Assembly: GCA_016180645.1 (NCBI GenBank)
Contig: JACPAV010000004.1
Span: forward strand, 181,409-245,408
Direction of reading: 5' to 3'
From: Nitrospirota bacterium
GTDB lineage: Bacteria > JACPQY01
Length of the DNA stretch: 64,000 nucleotides
A program made the translations under genes and the position numbers. The number at the start of each line of letters is the position of its first letter. The first letter of the stretch is position 1. Positions 9,382 through 15,024 of this stretch are shown piece by piece. Below the pieces are notes generated by a model. That model was not told the origin of the DNA, made no database searches, and worked only from the letters and a program-made list of their open reading frames with translations.

Positions 9382-9957
9382 GTGGGCCCGGCCCTGGCCC
9401 TCCTGCCGATTCTTTTCCTTGGCGGTCCACGTTCCACCCTGTCCTTCTGCGAACCGACTCGTCTGACCGCTGATCTCGAATCCGGCGCGCGCGAGGCCGC
9501 TGAAAACCTGCGTCGGGAGGAGAAGCCCTACAGCAGCCTGGAGGACCGTGCGCGGTGGAGGAGCGTCTTGCCGGCGGTAACCTTTCGGTCGAGTTTCTCG
9601 GAACGGACGGCCACCGCCACCGGATCGGGGACACGCTTCTACTCCGAAATCGATTCGGAAACCGTCCTCACATCATCCAGCGAGAGCGGCCTCGTGAATC
9701 AGCGGACCTCTCCGACGGGCGTCACCGTAACCGCGACGTGGAATCTCATGCCTTTGTTGTTCTCTTCCGGTGAGAACGCCGCGCGCGTATTCCGCAGGGA
9801 ATCCTACATGCGATCCCGAAGGCGTAGCCGGGAACTGCTGGAAGCCGTCGAAACGGCGCGGGGCGCGATCCGCCGTGTCGAAATGGGCGCGGGTTCCCCG
9901 GTGTTGGAGTGTATTGAAGCTCAGGCGGCTGTGGAAAAGATCAGGCACCGAAATTGA
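9382..9957 (+). CDS. hypothetical exported TolC-like paralogue (1 of 2)
   Basis: A 191-residue protein starting at GTG 9382, 9 bp after lepB. The N terminus is hydrophobic (ALALLPILFLGG) and could be a signal peptide. Part of it aligns by eye with the next gene: SRARWRSVLPAVTFRSSF against TRSRAKAVLPVFEVSVS, and TATWNLMPLLFSSGE against AARWSLDEMIFNPDE, each followed by an Arg/Glu-rich helix. This order resembles the beta-strand plus periplasmic-helix half of TolC-type outer-membrane efflux proteins, but the protein is far shorter than those (400+ residues). Function unknown; it may be a half-protein or a remnant. Confidence 0.6.
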   Translation: MGPALALLPILFLGGPRSTLSFCEPTRLTADLESGAREAAENLRREEKPYSSLEDRARWRSVLPAVTFRSSFSERTATATGSGTRFYSEIDSETVLTSSSESGLVNQRTSPTGVTVTATWNLMPLLFSSGENAARVFRRESYMRSRRRSRELLEAVETARGAIRRVEMGAGSPVLECIEAQAAVEKIRHRN

Positions 9958-10029
9958 AAGCCGATGGCTGAAAGCTGGTCCGCCTCAGGCGGACTGAGCG
10001 CTGAATGCTGACGGCTGTTTACCTCACGA

Positions 10030-10036
10030 AAGGAGG
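10030..10036 (+). promoter_or_regulatory. strong Shine-Dalgarno of the second TolC-like gene
   Basis: AAAGGAGG sits just upstream of the ATG at 10042. It is worth noting because many first genes in this window have no Shine-Dalgarno sequence at all. Confidence 0.6.
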
Positions 10037-10041
10037 ATCCG

Positions 10042-10710
10042 ATGAACCACTACCTGTGGGTTGCCGCGATGGCGGCGTGGTTGATGTCGGTCCGGGGGAC
10101 TTTCGCGCAGGAGTCGAATCCTGTTGATTCGCTCCTCGCAGAAACACCGCCGGTATCCGACGTAGTCGAGGCGGCGCTCCGCCATGCGGACGTGTTCCGG
10201 GGCGGGGTCAACCGATGGCAAACCCGATCCCGGGCCAAGGCCGTCCTGCCCGTGTTCGAGGTCTCCGTATCGAGAAACGTGGGCGACGGCACTTCGGTTG
10301 ATACCTCGCGGACGATCTTCGGATCGGCGTCCACCGAGACCAGCCCGGGCCAGTTCGGGAACATCATCGAAGGTCCGGATGACCGCACGCTTCGCCAGTC
10401 GAAAGACGAGGGAAAGACACTGCGGTTCGCCGCGCGATGGTCGTTGGATGAGATGATCTTCAATCCCGACGAACTTCGCGCCGCACGGGAGGCGCAGAAT
10501 CTCGTCGATCTCCGCGGCGGATTGTCGCGTCAGGTGGTGGACCTCTACTACACCCGCCTCAAACTGCTCGCCCTGCTTCGACTCCCGAGCGGACTGGGCC
10601 TCGTGGAGAGAACGGACAAGCAGCTCCAAGCCGACCGCGCCTCCGCCGAGCTCGACGCCCTCACCGGCGGCTTCTTCGCCCAGGAACTGAAGCGGTTGAA
10701 AAAGAAGTAG
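10042..10710 (+). CDS. hypothetical exported TolC-like paralogue (2 of 2)
   Basis: A 222-residue protein with a good signal peptide (residues 1-23, cleavage likely after TFA-QES) and a strong AAAGGAGG ribosome-binding site. The mature part has a helix (VVEAALRHADVF), a strand-like TRSRAKAVLPVFEVSVSRNVG, a Ser/Thr-rich loop, RFAARWSLDEMIF, and a long helical C terminus (LVDLRGGLSRQVVDLYYTRLKLLALL). This matches one half of an outer-membrane efflux repeat, and the preceding gene is its paralogue. It is likely an outer-membrane or periplasmic protein of unknown role. Confidence 0.65.
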   Translation: MNHYLWVAAMAAWLMSVRGTFAQESNPVDSLLAETPPVSDVVEAALRHADVFRGGVNRWQTRSRAKAVLPVFEVSVSRNVGDGTSVDTSRTIFGSASTETSPGQFGNIIEGPDDRTLRQSKDEGKTLRFAARWSLDEMIFNPDELRAAREAQNLVDLRGGLSRQVVDLYYTRLKLLALLRLPSGLGLVERTDKQLQADRASAELDALTGGFFAQELKRLKKK

Positions 10711-11019
10711 CGTAAAGCGTTCAATCCCCCGCGCGCTTCCCCCTCATGGGGAGTGAAAGAACCTTCCCCTCTCCCCGAGCGGGAGAGGGGGAGGGGGCTG
10801 ATCGCCGTCGAGGCTGACACAAGGGAACTCCAGCAGATTTCAGAAGTTCTCGATTTGATTCTCGTCGGCTGGCAGGCCGAGCAGTGTGGTGATAGGATGC
10901 GCATCGATACATGACCCAGGGGGACGAAAAGAGTTAGACGGTTGAACAAAAGACCGTACCCTATTGGCGCTACAATATCAGGGCACAATGGCAAGTTAAT
11001 CAATGGTTAGGCAGCTTCA
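10711..11019. other. intergenic region with a GC-rich hairpin, no gene seen
   Basis: Holds a perfect 10-bp hairpin, CCCCTCTCCC-cgagc-GGGAGAGGGG (about 10767-10791), followed by more G-rich sequence. This purine/pyrimidine palindrome recurs in variant form at 51181-51232. Nothing else is recognised apart from a possible TACAAT hexamer near 10970 ahead of the AbiV fragment. Confidence 0.5.
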
Positions 11020-11406
11020 ATGAGCGGCAAGAAATTGACTCAGCACCGCGGAGAACTCTCCCTTGCGATGATCGCGGAGGGAATAAACGCAGCTCGCGCA
11101 AATGCAAGGCGCCTGCTTGATGATGCGAAGACTCTGCAAGATGCGGGTCGAACGCACAGCGCTGTGGCACTCGCCATCCTTAGCATAGAAGAGTCAGGGA
11201 AGATCTCGATCCTCCGGCAGATGGTGTTATGCGAGAGCGAAACAGAATGGCGGCACGCGTGGAAGGACTATCGTAGCCACACAAGTAAGAACACGGCGTG
11301 GATCCTCGGCGAGCTTGCCGCAAAGGGATATTGGGGTCAAGGCTTTACTTGCCACATAGTGGCCGTTGGAACCGCTTGGAACGGGCGCATGGGCACCGGC
11401 GCATAA
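11020..11406 (+). pseudogene. AbiV-family abortive-infection protein, C-terminally truncated
   Basis: The first 105 or so residues match the AbiV domain: GINAARANARRLLDDAKTL, then HSAVALAILSIEESGK, then the WKDYRSHTSKNTAWIL segment. AbiV proteins of phage-defence systems run to about 180-250 residues. Here the family-like sequence stops after GELAAKG near base 11330 and is followed by about 25 unrelated residues and a TAA. I find no continuation in the other frames before the next gene. I infer a deletion or recombination remnant beside two toxin-antitoxin pairs. Whether the fragment still acts is unknown. Confidence 0.6.
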
Positions 11407-11551
11407 CTCGAGCGGTCGGGGCTAGACACGGGGCGTGACACATCTGGACGAGGATTGCGCGGAGTTTTGAGGTTGAGGGTGGAGCCGGAGGCAGTGGGAA
11501 TCGGACGAATAAACGCGGCCAGCGGGCGGACGTGCGGAAGTTCGTTGGCGG

Positions 11552-12061
11552 TCAGCGGGTCCCAACTTGCTCGGTTCGGATAAGCAGTTCGGCGGGGGTA
11601 ACGATCTCGATCCCTTCGTGCGTCCCCAGGACAAGCAGATCCTTGTCGCCCGTCACCAGTATATCCACCCTCGCCTTAACAGCGGCGGCCAGGATCGCAT
11701 CGTCGTCCGGATCACGACAAACCCGCGGGGGGTCGCCCTCAGCGTCAACGACCTCACAAAATCTGCGGATGTTCGCGATGCGCGCGTCGGCCTCCGGCCC
11801 CGCGTGCCCGACCTTGGGCAGATGCTCCTTGAGTTCATCGAGCACCTGCGGGCTCACCACACTTTGGAACGTTCGCAAGGCCGCATGCGCCAGCAGACGG
11901 TGGCAGACCCCCAGTGTCGCAAAGGCTGAAAAGAGCACATTGGTATCGAGGAAAACCCGGCTGCGTGTGGCCGGTGAGCGCCCCGGTGCTCGACCTTGCC
12001 CGGCCAAGCGGGGCGGCGCCAAGATGGCAAAGCGGTTCCGCGACTGGCCGGATGCCACCAA
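11552..12061 (-). CDS. PIN-domain toxin of an RHH-PIN pair
   Basis: A 169-residue PIN-domain ribonuclease of the VapC type. The acidic metal-binding residues appear as the first Asp in RVFLDTNVLFSAF, the cluster DPDDDAILAAAVKA, and TGDKDLLVL near the C terminus. The first 33 or so residues are a basic Pro/Arg-rich stretch that may not be translated; the conserved domain begins at SRVFLDTNV. The RHH antitoxin gene ends 12 bp upstream of the chosen ATG, so the two form one operon. By family knowledge such toxins cleave tRNA or rRNA; the target here is unknown. Confidence 0.82.
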   Translation of the reverse strand: MVASGQSRNRFAILAPPRLAGQGRAPGRSPATRSRVFLDTNVLFSAFATLGVCHRLLAHAALRTFQSVVSPQVLDELKEHLPKVGHAGPEADARIANIRRFCEVVDAEGDPPRVCRDPDDDAILAAAVKARVDILVTGDKDLLVLGTHEGIEIVTPAELLIRTEQVGTR

Positions 12062-12073
12062 GCGGGGAGACCC

Positions 12074-12292
12074 TCAGGAAACCATGTCGAAGATCTGCTC
12101 TTCCGAGACGATCCCGCGGGCCGCGGCCCTCTTGCGCGTTTCAGCAGCCAGCTCCTCGAACTCCTGGAGAGCCAGCTGTCGTTGGAGAGCTTCCCGGACA
12201 ATGGCGCTCCGTGGGAGCCTCCGCTTCCTGGCGACGGCGGAGAGTTGTCGGACAAGGTCTTTGGGGAGGCGAACGGTAATCGCGGCTTCCAT
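12074..12292 (-). CDS. ribbon-helix-helix antitoxin
   Basis: A 72-residue CopG/MetJ-type DNA-binding antitoxin. The N-terminal beta strand AITVRLPKDLV is followed by two helices (RQLSAVARKRR and RSAIVREALQRQL), with an acidic C-terminal tail that would wrap the toxin. I take the ATG at 12292, not 12328, because a promoter TTGACA-N17-TACATT ends 7 nt before it. It precedes and should neutralise the PIN toxin at 11552-12061. RHH antitoxins usually repress their own promoter, and here the operator would overlap the -35/-10 region. Confidence 0.83.
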   Translation of the reverse strand: MEAAITVRLPKDLVRQLSAVARKRRLPRSAIVREALQRQLALQEFEELAAETRKRAAARGIVSEEQIFDMVS

Positions 12293-12299
12293 GTCTGAC

Positions 12300-12328
12300 A
12301 ATGTAATACAACCCGGGTGCGGTGTCAA
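12300..12328 (-). promoter_or_regulatory. promoter of the RHH-PIN operon
   Basis: On the minus strand a perfect TTGACA (12328-12323), a 17-bp spacer and TACATT (12305-12300), then 7 nt to the ATG at 12292. No Shine-Dalgarno sequence. Confidence 0.65.
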
Positions 12329-12362
12329 TGCCGTCGGGTCCGAACGGGATCTGCACGGCTGG

Positions 12363-12518
12363 GGTCAGGCGTGGGGGTTGATACTTTGGGTCCAGCGTGT
12401 TTCGACAACCCTTGGGGCAGCACGGACTATCCTGATCCTGAAATCGTGATTGCGAGCATTCTCTCGATGCCTCGATACTGTGAAAGTATCAGGTCCCATG
12501 CCTGACCGCATGACCCCC
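12363..12518. repeat. REP-like inverted repeat pair
   Basis: The left arm begins GGTCAGGCGTGGG and runs to GATACTTTGGG (12363-12391). The right arm, read on the minus strand from about 12518, begins GGTCAGGCATGGG and runs to GATACTTTCAC. The arms agree at most positions across about 28 bp and flank some 90 bp with no gene. The GGTCAGGC...GATACTTT pattern resembles REP/BIME elements mobilised by Y1 (RAYT) transposases; no transposase gene is in the window. Confidence 0.6.
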
Positions 12519-12578
12519 TGACCCATGACTTGGAGTGTCCCGAGCGCGGAAATCCAGAAACCTGATCGGGGGGATTGC

Positions 12579-12607
12579 TTGCCATTACCCCGGTAATGTG
12601 AGATAAG
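12579..12607 (+). promoter_or_regulatory. promoter of the AbrB-PIN operon
   Basis: TTGCCA (12579-12584), 17-bp spacer, GATAAG (12602-12607), 6 nt, then the ATG at 12614. Confidence 0.45.
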
Positions 12608-12613
12608 AGGCTC

Positions 12614-12877
12614 ATGCCCATCGCGCAATCCAGGCTGACCGCCCAGGGGCAGATCTCGGTGCCCGCGGAGGTGAGGCGGAAACTCGGGGTCGGACCCGGC
12701 TCGATCCTGGAATGGGACGAAGCGGGCGAGAAAATCCTGGTCCGGCGGTCGGGGCGGTACACCTCGGAAGACATCCATCGGCAGATTTTCGCCGGGAGCG
12801 CGCCGCGGCGTCGGAGCACCGCAGAGATCAAGGAAGGCATCCGCCGGCACATTCGGAAGAGACATGCGGGCGGTTGA
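12614..12877 (+). CDS. AbrB/SpoVT-type antitoxin (VapB-like)
   Basis: An 87-residue protein whose N terminus is a swapped-hairpin AbrB domain: SRLTAQGQISVPAEVRRKLGVGPGS followed by LEWDEAGEKILVRR. The C-terminal half is a helical, basic tail (STAEIKEGIRRHIRKRH) that would bind the toxin. It overlaps the downstream PIN gene by 14 bp, the usual coupling in vapBC operons. As in that family it should bind and repress its own promoter together with the toxin. Confidence 0.85.
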   Translation: MPIAQSRLTAQGQISVPAEVRRKLGVGPGSILEWDEAGEKILVRRSGRYTSEDIHRQIFAGSAPRRRSTAEIKEGIRRHIRKRHAGG

Positions 12878-13247
12878 CACGAATGTTCTCGTCCGACTGG
12901 TGACCCGGGACGATCCGGAGCAAGTGGCCGCCGCGGAGTCGTTCGTGGAGCGCGGCGCTTGGGTCTCCCATCTTGTCTTGGTGGAGCTGTTGTGGGTGCT
13001 GGAATCTGTGTATGGGATTGGGCCGCGTGAACGCGCTATGACCGTGGAAATGCTACTCCATCACGACCGGTTGACGATCGAGGGTCCGAACGTGGTTTCC
13101 GCGGCGCTTGCGGTCTTTCGACGCAAGCCATCCCTGGGCTTTTCGGACTGCCTGGTGCTGGAGACCGCCCGAACAGCCGGGCACCTGCCCCTGGGAACCT
13201 TCGATCGCGCGCTCGGGAGAATGGACGGGGCTCAGCGACTGGCGTAA
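12864..13247 (+). CDS. PIN-domain toxin (VapC-like)
   Basis: A 127-residue PIN ribonuclease. The first catalytic Asp is in AVDTNVLVRLV at residues 3-13, a conserved Glu lies in VLVELLWVLE, and a further Asp is in GFSDCLVLETA; a late acidic residue is in TFDRALGRM. Length fits VapC (about 130). It overlaps the AbrB antitoxin by 14 bp. The pair is the second PIN module within 1.7 kb and lies on the opposite strand from the first. RNA target unknown. Confidence 0.88.
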   Translation: MRAVDTNVLVRLVTRDDPEQVAAAESFVERGAWVSHLVLVELLWVLESVYGIGPRERAMTVEMLLHHDRLTIEGPNVVSAALAVFRRKPSLGFSDCLVLETARTAGHLPLGTFDRALGRMDGAQRLA

Positions 13248-13315
13248 CGCGGCCCAGCGATGTCCACCGCCTCCGGCGAAGACCCTCAAACGCGAAGATT
13301 CCTCTCAAACGGTGT

Positions 13316-13344
13316 TTGACGCACCCCCGGTGGGCCGGTAGAAT
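13316..13344 (+). promoter_or_regulatory. promoter of the Sec-glutaredoxin gene (leaderless)
   Basis: TTGACG (13316-13321), 17-bp spacer, TAGAAT (13339-13344), then 6 nt to the GTG at 13351. The TAG inside the -10 is also the in-frame stop that bounds the reading frame, so GTG 13351 is the only usable start before the TGA codon. Confidence 0.7.
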
Positions 13345-13350
13345 CCGCCT

Positions 13351-13623
13351 GTGGGGAACAGGGTTGTTGTCTACACAGCGAGCCTCTGACCGTATTGCAT
13401 CAAGGCAAAGGCTTTGCTGAAAAAAAGGAATGTCCCGTTCACGGAGATCAATATGGGTTGGGACGGACCCCTCTGGGATGAATTGGAGAAAAAATCCGGC
13501 ATGACCACCGTGCCTCAAATCTATCTCGACGATACCTGCATCGGGGGCCATGATGAACTCAAGGCCCTCATCGATTCCGGTCGCTTCGAAAAGGTGTTCG
13601 CCTCCGTTCTGAGATCGTCATGA
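13351..13623 (+). CDS. glutaredoxin, predicted selenoprotein (Sec-Pro-Tyr-Cys active site)
   Basis: A 90-residue glutaredoxin read from GTG 13351 through an in-frame TGA at 13387-13389. The N terminus NRVVVYTASL, the position of TGA directly before Pro-Tyr-Cys, and the following IKAKALLKKRNVPFTEINM align with classical CPYC glutaredoxins, so residue 13 would be selenocysteine. The remaining fold is intact: cis-Pro motif TVPQIYL and the GG-x-D glutathione site GGHDELKAL. Nothing else is broken, which argues against a pseudogene. Sec-type glutaredoxins are known in some anaerobic bacteria. A leaderless promoter ends 6 nt before the GTG. The last 4 bp overlap the ATG of the HD-GYP regulator. Ordinary gene callers would start at TTG 13414 and lose the active site. 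Confidence 0.85.
13398..13419 (+). promoter_or_regulatory. candidate SECIS hairpin
   Basis: Just after the TGA, CAAGGC (13401-13406) can pair with GCUUUG (13411-13416) around an AAAG loop. CA/UG (13398-13399 with 13418-13419) extend the stem past one mismatch. The loop starts 17 nt after the TGA, in the usual range for bacterial SECIS elements, but the G is at the end of the loop and other pairings compete, so this is only a candidate. Confidence 0.35.
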
Positions 13624-14783
13624 GCGCCCGACCGATTGGCCGCATGGAAGCCGCCGGAGCCGGCCGGGTTTCTCCGGGTAAGATCCTCGTCGTCGATGAC
13701 GATGCCGCCCTTTGCGACACACTGAAGGATGTCTTCACGGGCGATGGTCATCACGTGGGGATAGCCCGGGACGGGAAGGCGGGGCTCCGCGAGCTTGCGA
13801 ACGATCATTACGACGTCGTCATCACCGATCTCAACATGCCCGAGATGGAAGGATTGGAACTGCTCTCCCACATCCGTAAGAGTCAGTTCGACGTCTGTCC
13901 CATCGTACTCACCGGCTTCGGAACCATCGAGGCCGCGGTGGAATCGATGAAGCTGGGGGCCTACGACTACGTGCTGAAGCCGTTCAACGTAAACGAATTC
14001 CGCGAGGTCGTCTGGAAATGTCTGGCGCGGGTTCGCGAGGAACGGGAGCACCCGATTCGCGTCGACCGGCTCAAAGCGGAGACGGCGGAGGGCCTCCTTG
14101 AAGCCTTGGAAGCCAAGGATCGATACACGCGCGGCCATTCGGAGCGCGTGGGCCGATACGCCCGGATTCTGGCCGAGGGGCTCAATTTGGGTGACGGAGA
14201 CGTGCGCCTGATCGAACAGGCGGGGCGGCTCCATGACATCGGCAAGATCGGAGTGCGCCTTGAACACCTCAACAAGAGGGGCCCCCTCACGGTCGACGAA
14301 CACGAGCTCTACAAGCTGCATGTCTCCTATGGAAAGACAATTCTGGACGTCATCACGCCGTTTCGGAACCTGTCGGAAATGGCCTATCACCACCATGAAC
14401 GATTCGATGGCAATGGGTATCTTGCGGGTGTTCAGGGCGCCGACATTCCGCTCGGTGGACGCATCCTCGTCATCTGCGACGGGTTCGACGCCATGACCTC
14501 CGACCGACCCTACCGCTCGCGTCTGCCTCTGGGTGTGGCGGTGCAGGAGCTTCTGCGCTGCTCAGGAACGCAGTTCGATCCTGACCTGGTTCAGGTGTTC
14601 GTGCGAAGACTCAAAGAGCTTCACCGTCCGGAAGAACTCGAACCGGAAGAGATCGTCATCGCCCGGGAAAGCTCGAAGGGCGGCCTCGGACCGCTGATCT
14701 TCACCAAGCGCGCGGTGGATGAGGGTGAAATCCCTGAGTGGGAATCCGACGGCCGGAAGACCGTGCCGTTCGAACGATACTAA
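13620..14783 (+). CDS. response regulator with HD-GYP-type phosphodiesterase domain
   Basis: A 387-residue two-domain regulator. The N-terminal receiver (KILVVDDDAALCDTL, phospho-acceptor Asp in VVITDLNMPEMEGLE, Lys in YVLKPFNVNEF) is followed from about residue 155 by an HD-GYP domain with RGHSERVGRYA, LHDIGKIG and HHERFDGNGYL. HD-GYP proteins hydrolyse c-di-GMP. Here the GYP triad reads GYL, a departure at the signature position, while the metal-binding His and Asp residues are present. The ATG overlaps the stop of the glutaredoxin gene (ATGA) and no clear Shine-Dalgarno sequence precedes it, so translation is probably coupled. No partner kinase is adjacent. Confidence 0.9.
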   Translation: MSARPIGRMEAAGAGRVSPGKILVVDDDAALCDTLKDVFTGDGHHVGIARDGKAGLRELANDHYDVVITDLNMPEMEGLELLSHIRKSQFDVCPIVLTGFGTIEAAVESMKLGAYDYVLKPFNVNEFREVVWKCLARVREEREHPIRVDRLKAETAEGLLEALEAKDRYTRGHSERVGRYARILAEGLNLGDGDVRLIEQAGRLHDIGKIGVRLEHLNKRGPLTVDEHELYKLHVSYGKTILDVITPFRNLSEMAYHHHERFDGNGYLAGVQGADIPLGGRILVICDGFDAMTSDRPYRSRLPLGVAVQELLRCSGTQFDPDLVQVFVRRLKELHRPEELEPEEIVIARESSKGGLGPLIFTKRAVDEGEIPEWESDGRKTVPFERY

Positions 14784-14796
14784 AAGGAGTCACCAC

Positions 14797-15024
14797 GTGC
14801 CGATCTATGAATATGTCTGCAAGAAATGCGATCAGGAATTTGAGGAGTTGCTTCGATCAAGGGATGAAGTGGTCAAGTGTCCCGGCTGCGGAACGAAGAA
14901 GGTGTCCCGCCGGCTCTCGATCGTCGGTTTCAAGAGCGGAAGCACGTTCGTGTCGGCGAGCGGCGGCGGCGGCTGCGGCAGTGGGAGTTGCGGCGGCGGT
15001 TCCTGCGGATCCTGCTCGCACTAG
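14797..15024 (+). CDS. FmdB-type zinc-ribbon protein (75 aa)
   Basis: A small zinc-ribbon protein starting at GTG 14797 behind AAAAGGAGT. It begins PIYEYVCKKCDQEFEEL and has CKKC and CPGC pairs that form one ribbon, followed by VSRRLSIVGFKSGS. This is the FmdB regulatory-protein fold. The C-terminal 20 residues are a Gly/Ser/Cys-rich tail (GGGGCGSGSCGGG). The tail is common in this family and may bind metal. It follows the HD-GYP gene by 13 bp and is probably co-transcribed. Its end overlaps the convergent oxidoreductase gene by 4 bp. Confidence 0.85.
   Translation: MPIYEYVCKKCDQEFEELLRSRDEVVKCPGCGTKKVSRRLSIVGFKSGSTFVSASGGGGCGSGSCGGGSCGSCSH

Noticed and set aside
11532..12449. 305-codon plus-strand open frame over the RHH-PIN pair
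   Set aside because: The minus strand carries recognisable PIN and RHH domains; the plus reading is Ser/Arg-rich noise.
13351..13623. Glutaredoxin as a pseudogene with a nonsense mutation
   Set aside because: The only stop is TGA exactly at a Cys position, the rest of the fold is intact and a promoter is in place; chance nonsense at that codon is less likely than Sec.
13414..13623. Glutaredoxin starting at TTG 13414
   Set aside because: It would lack the first strand and the active site; there is no ribosome-binding site or -10 at the right distance.
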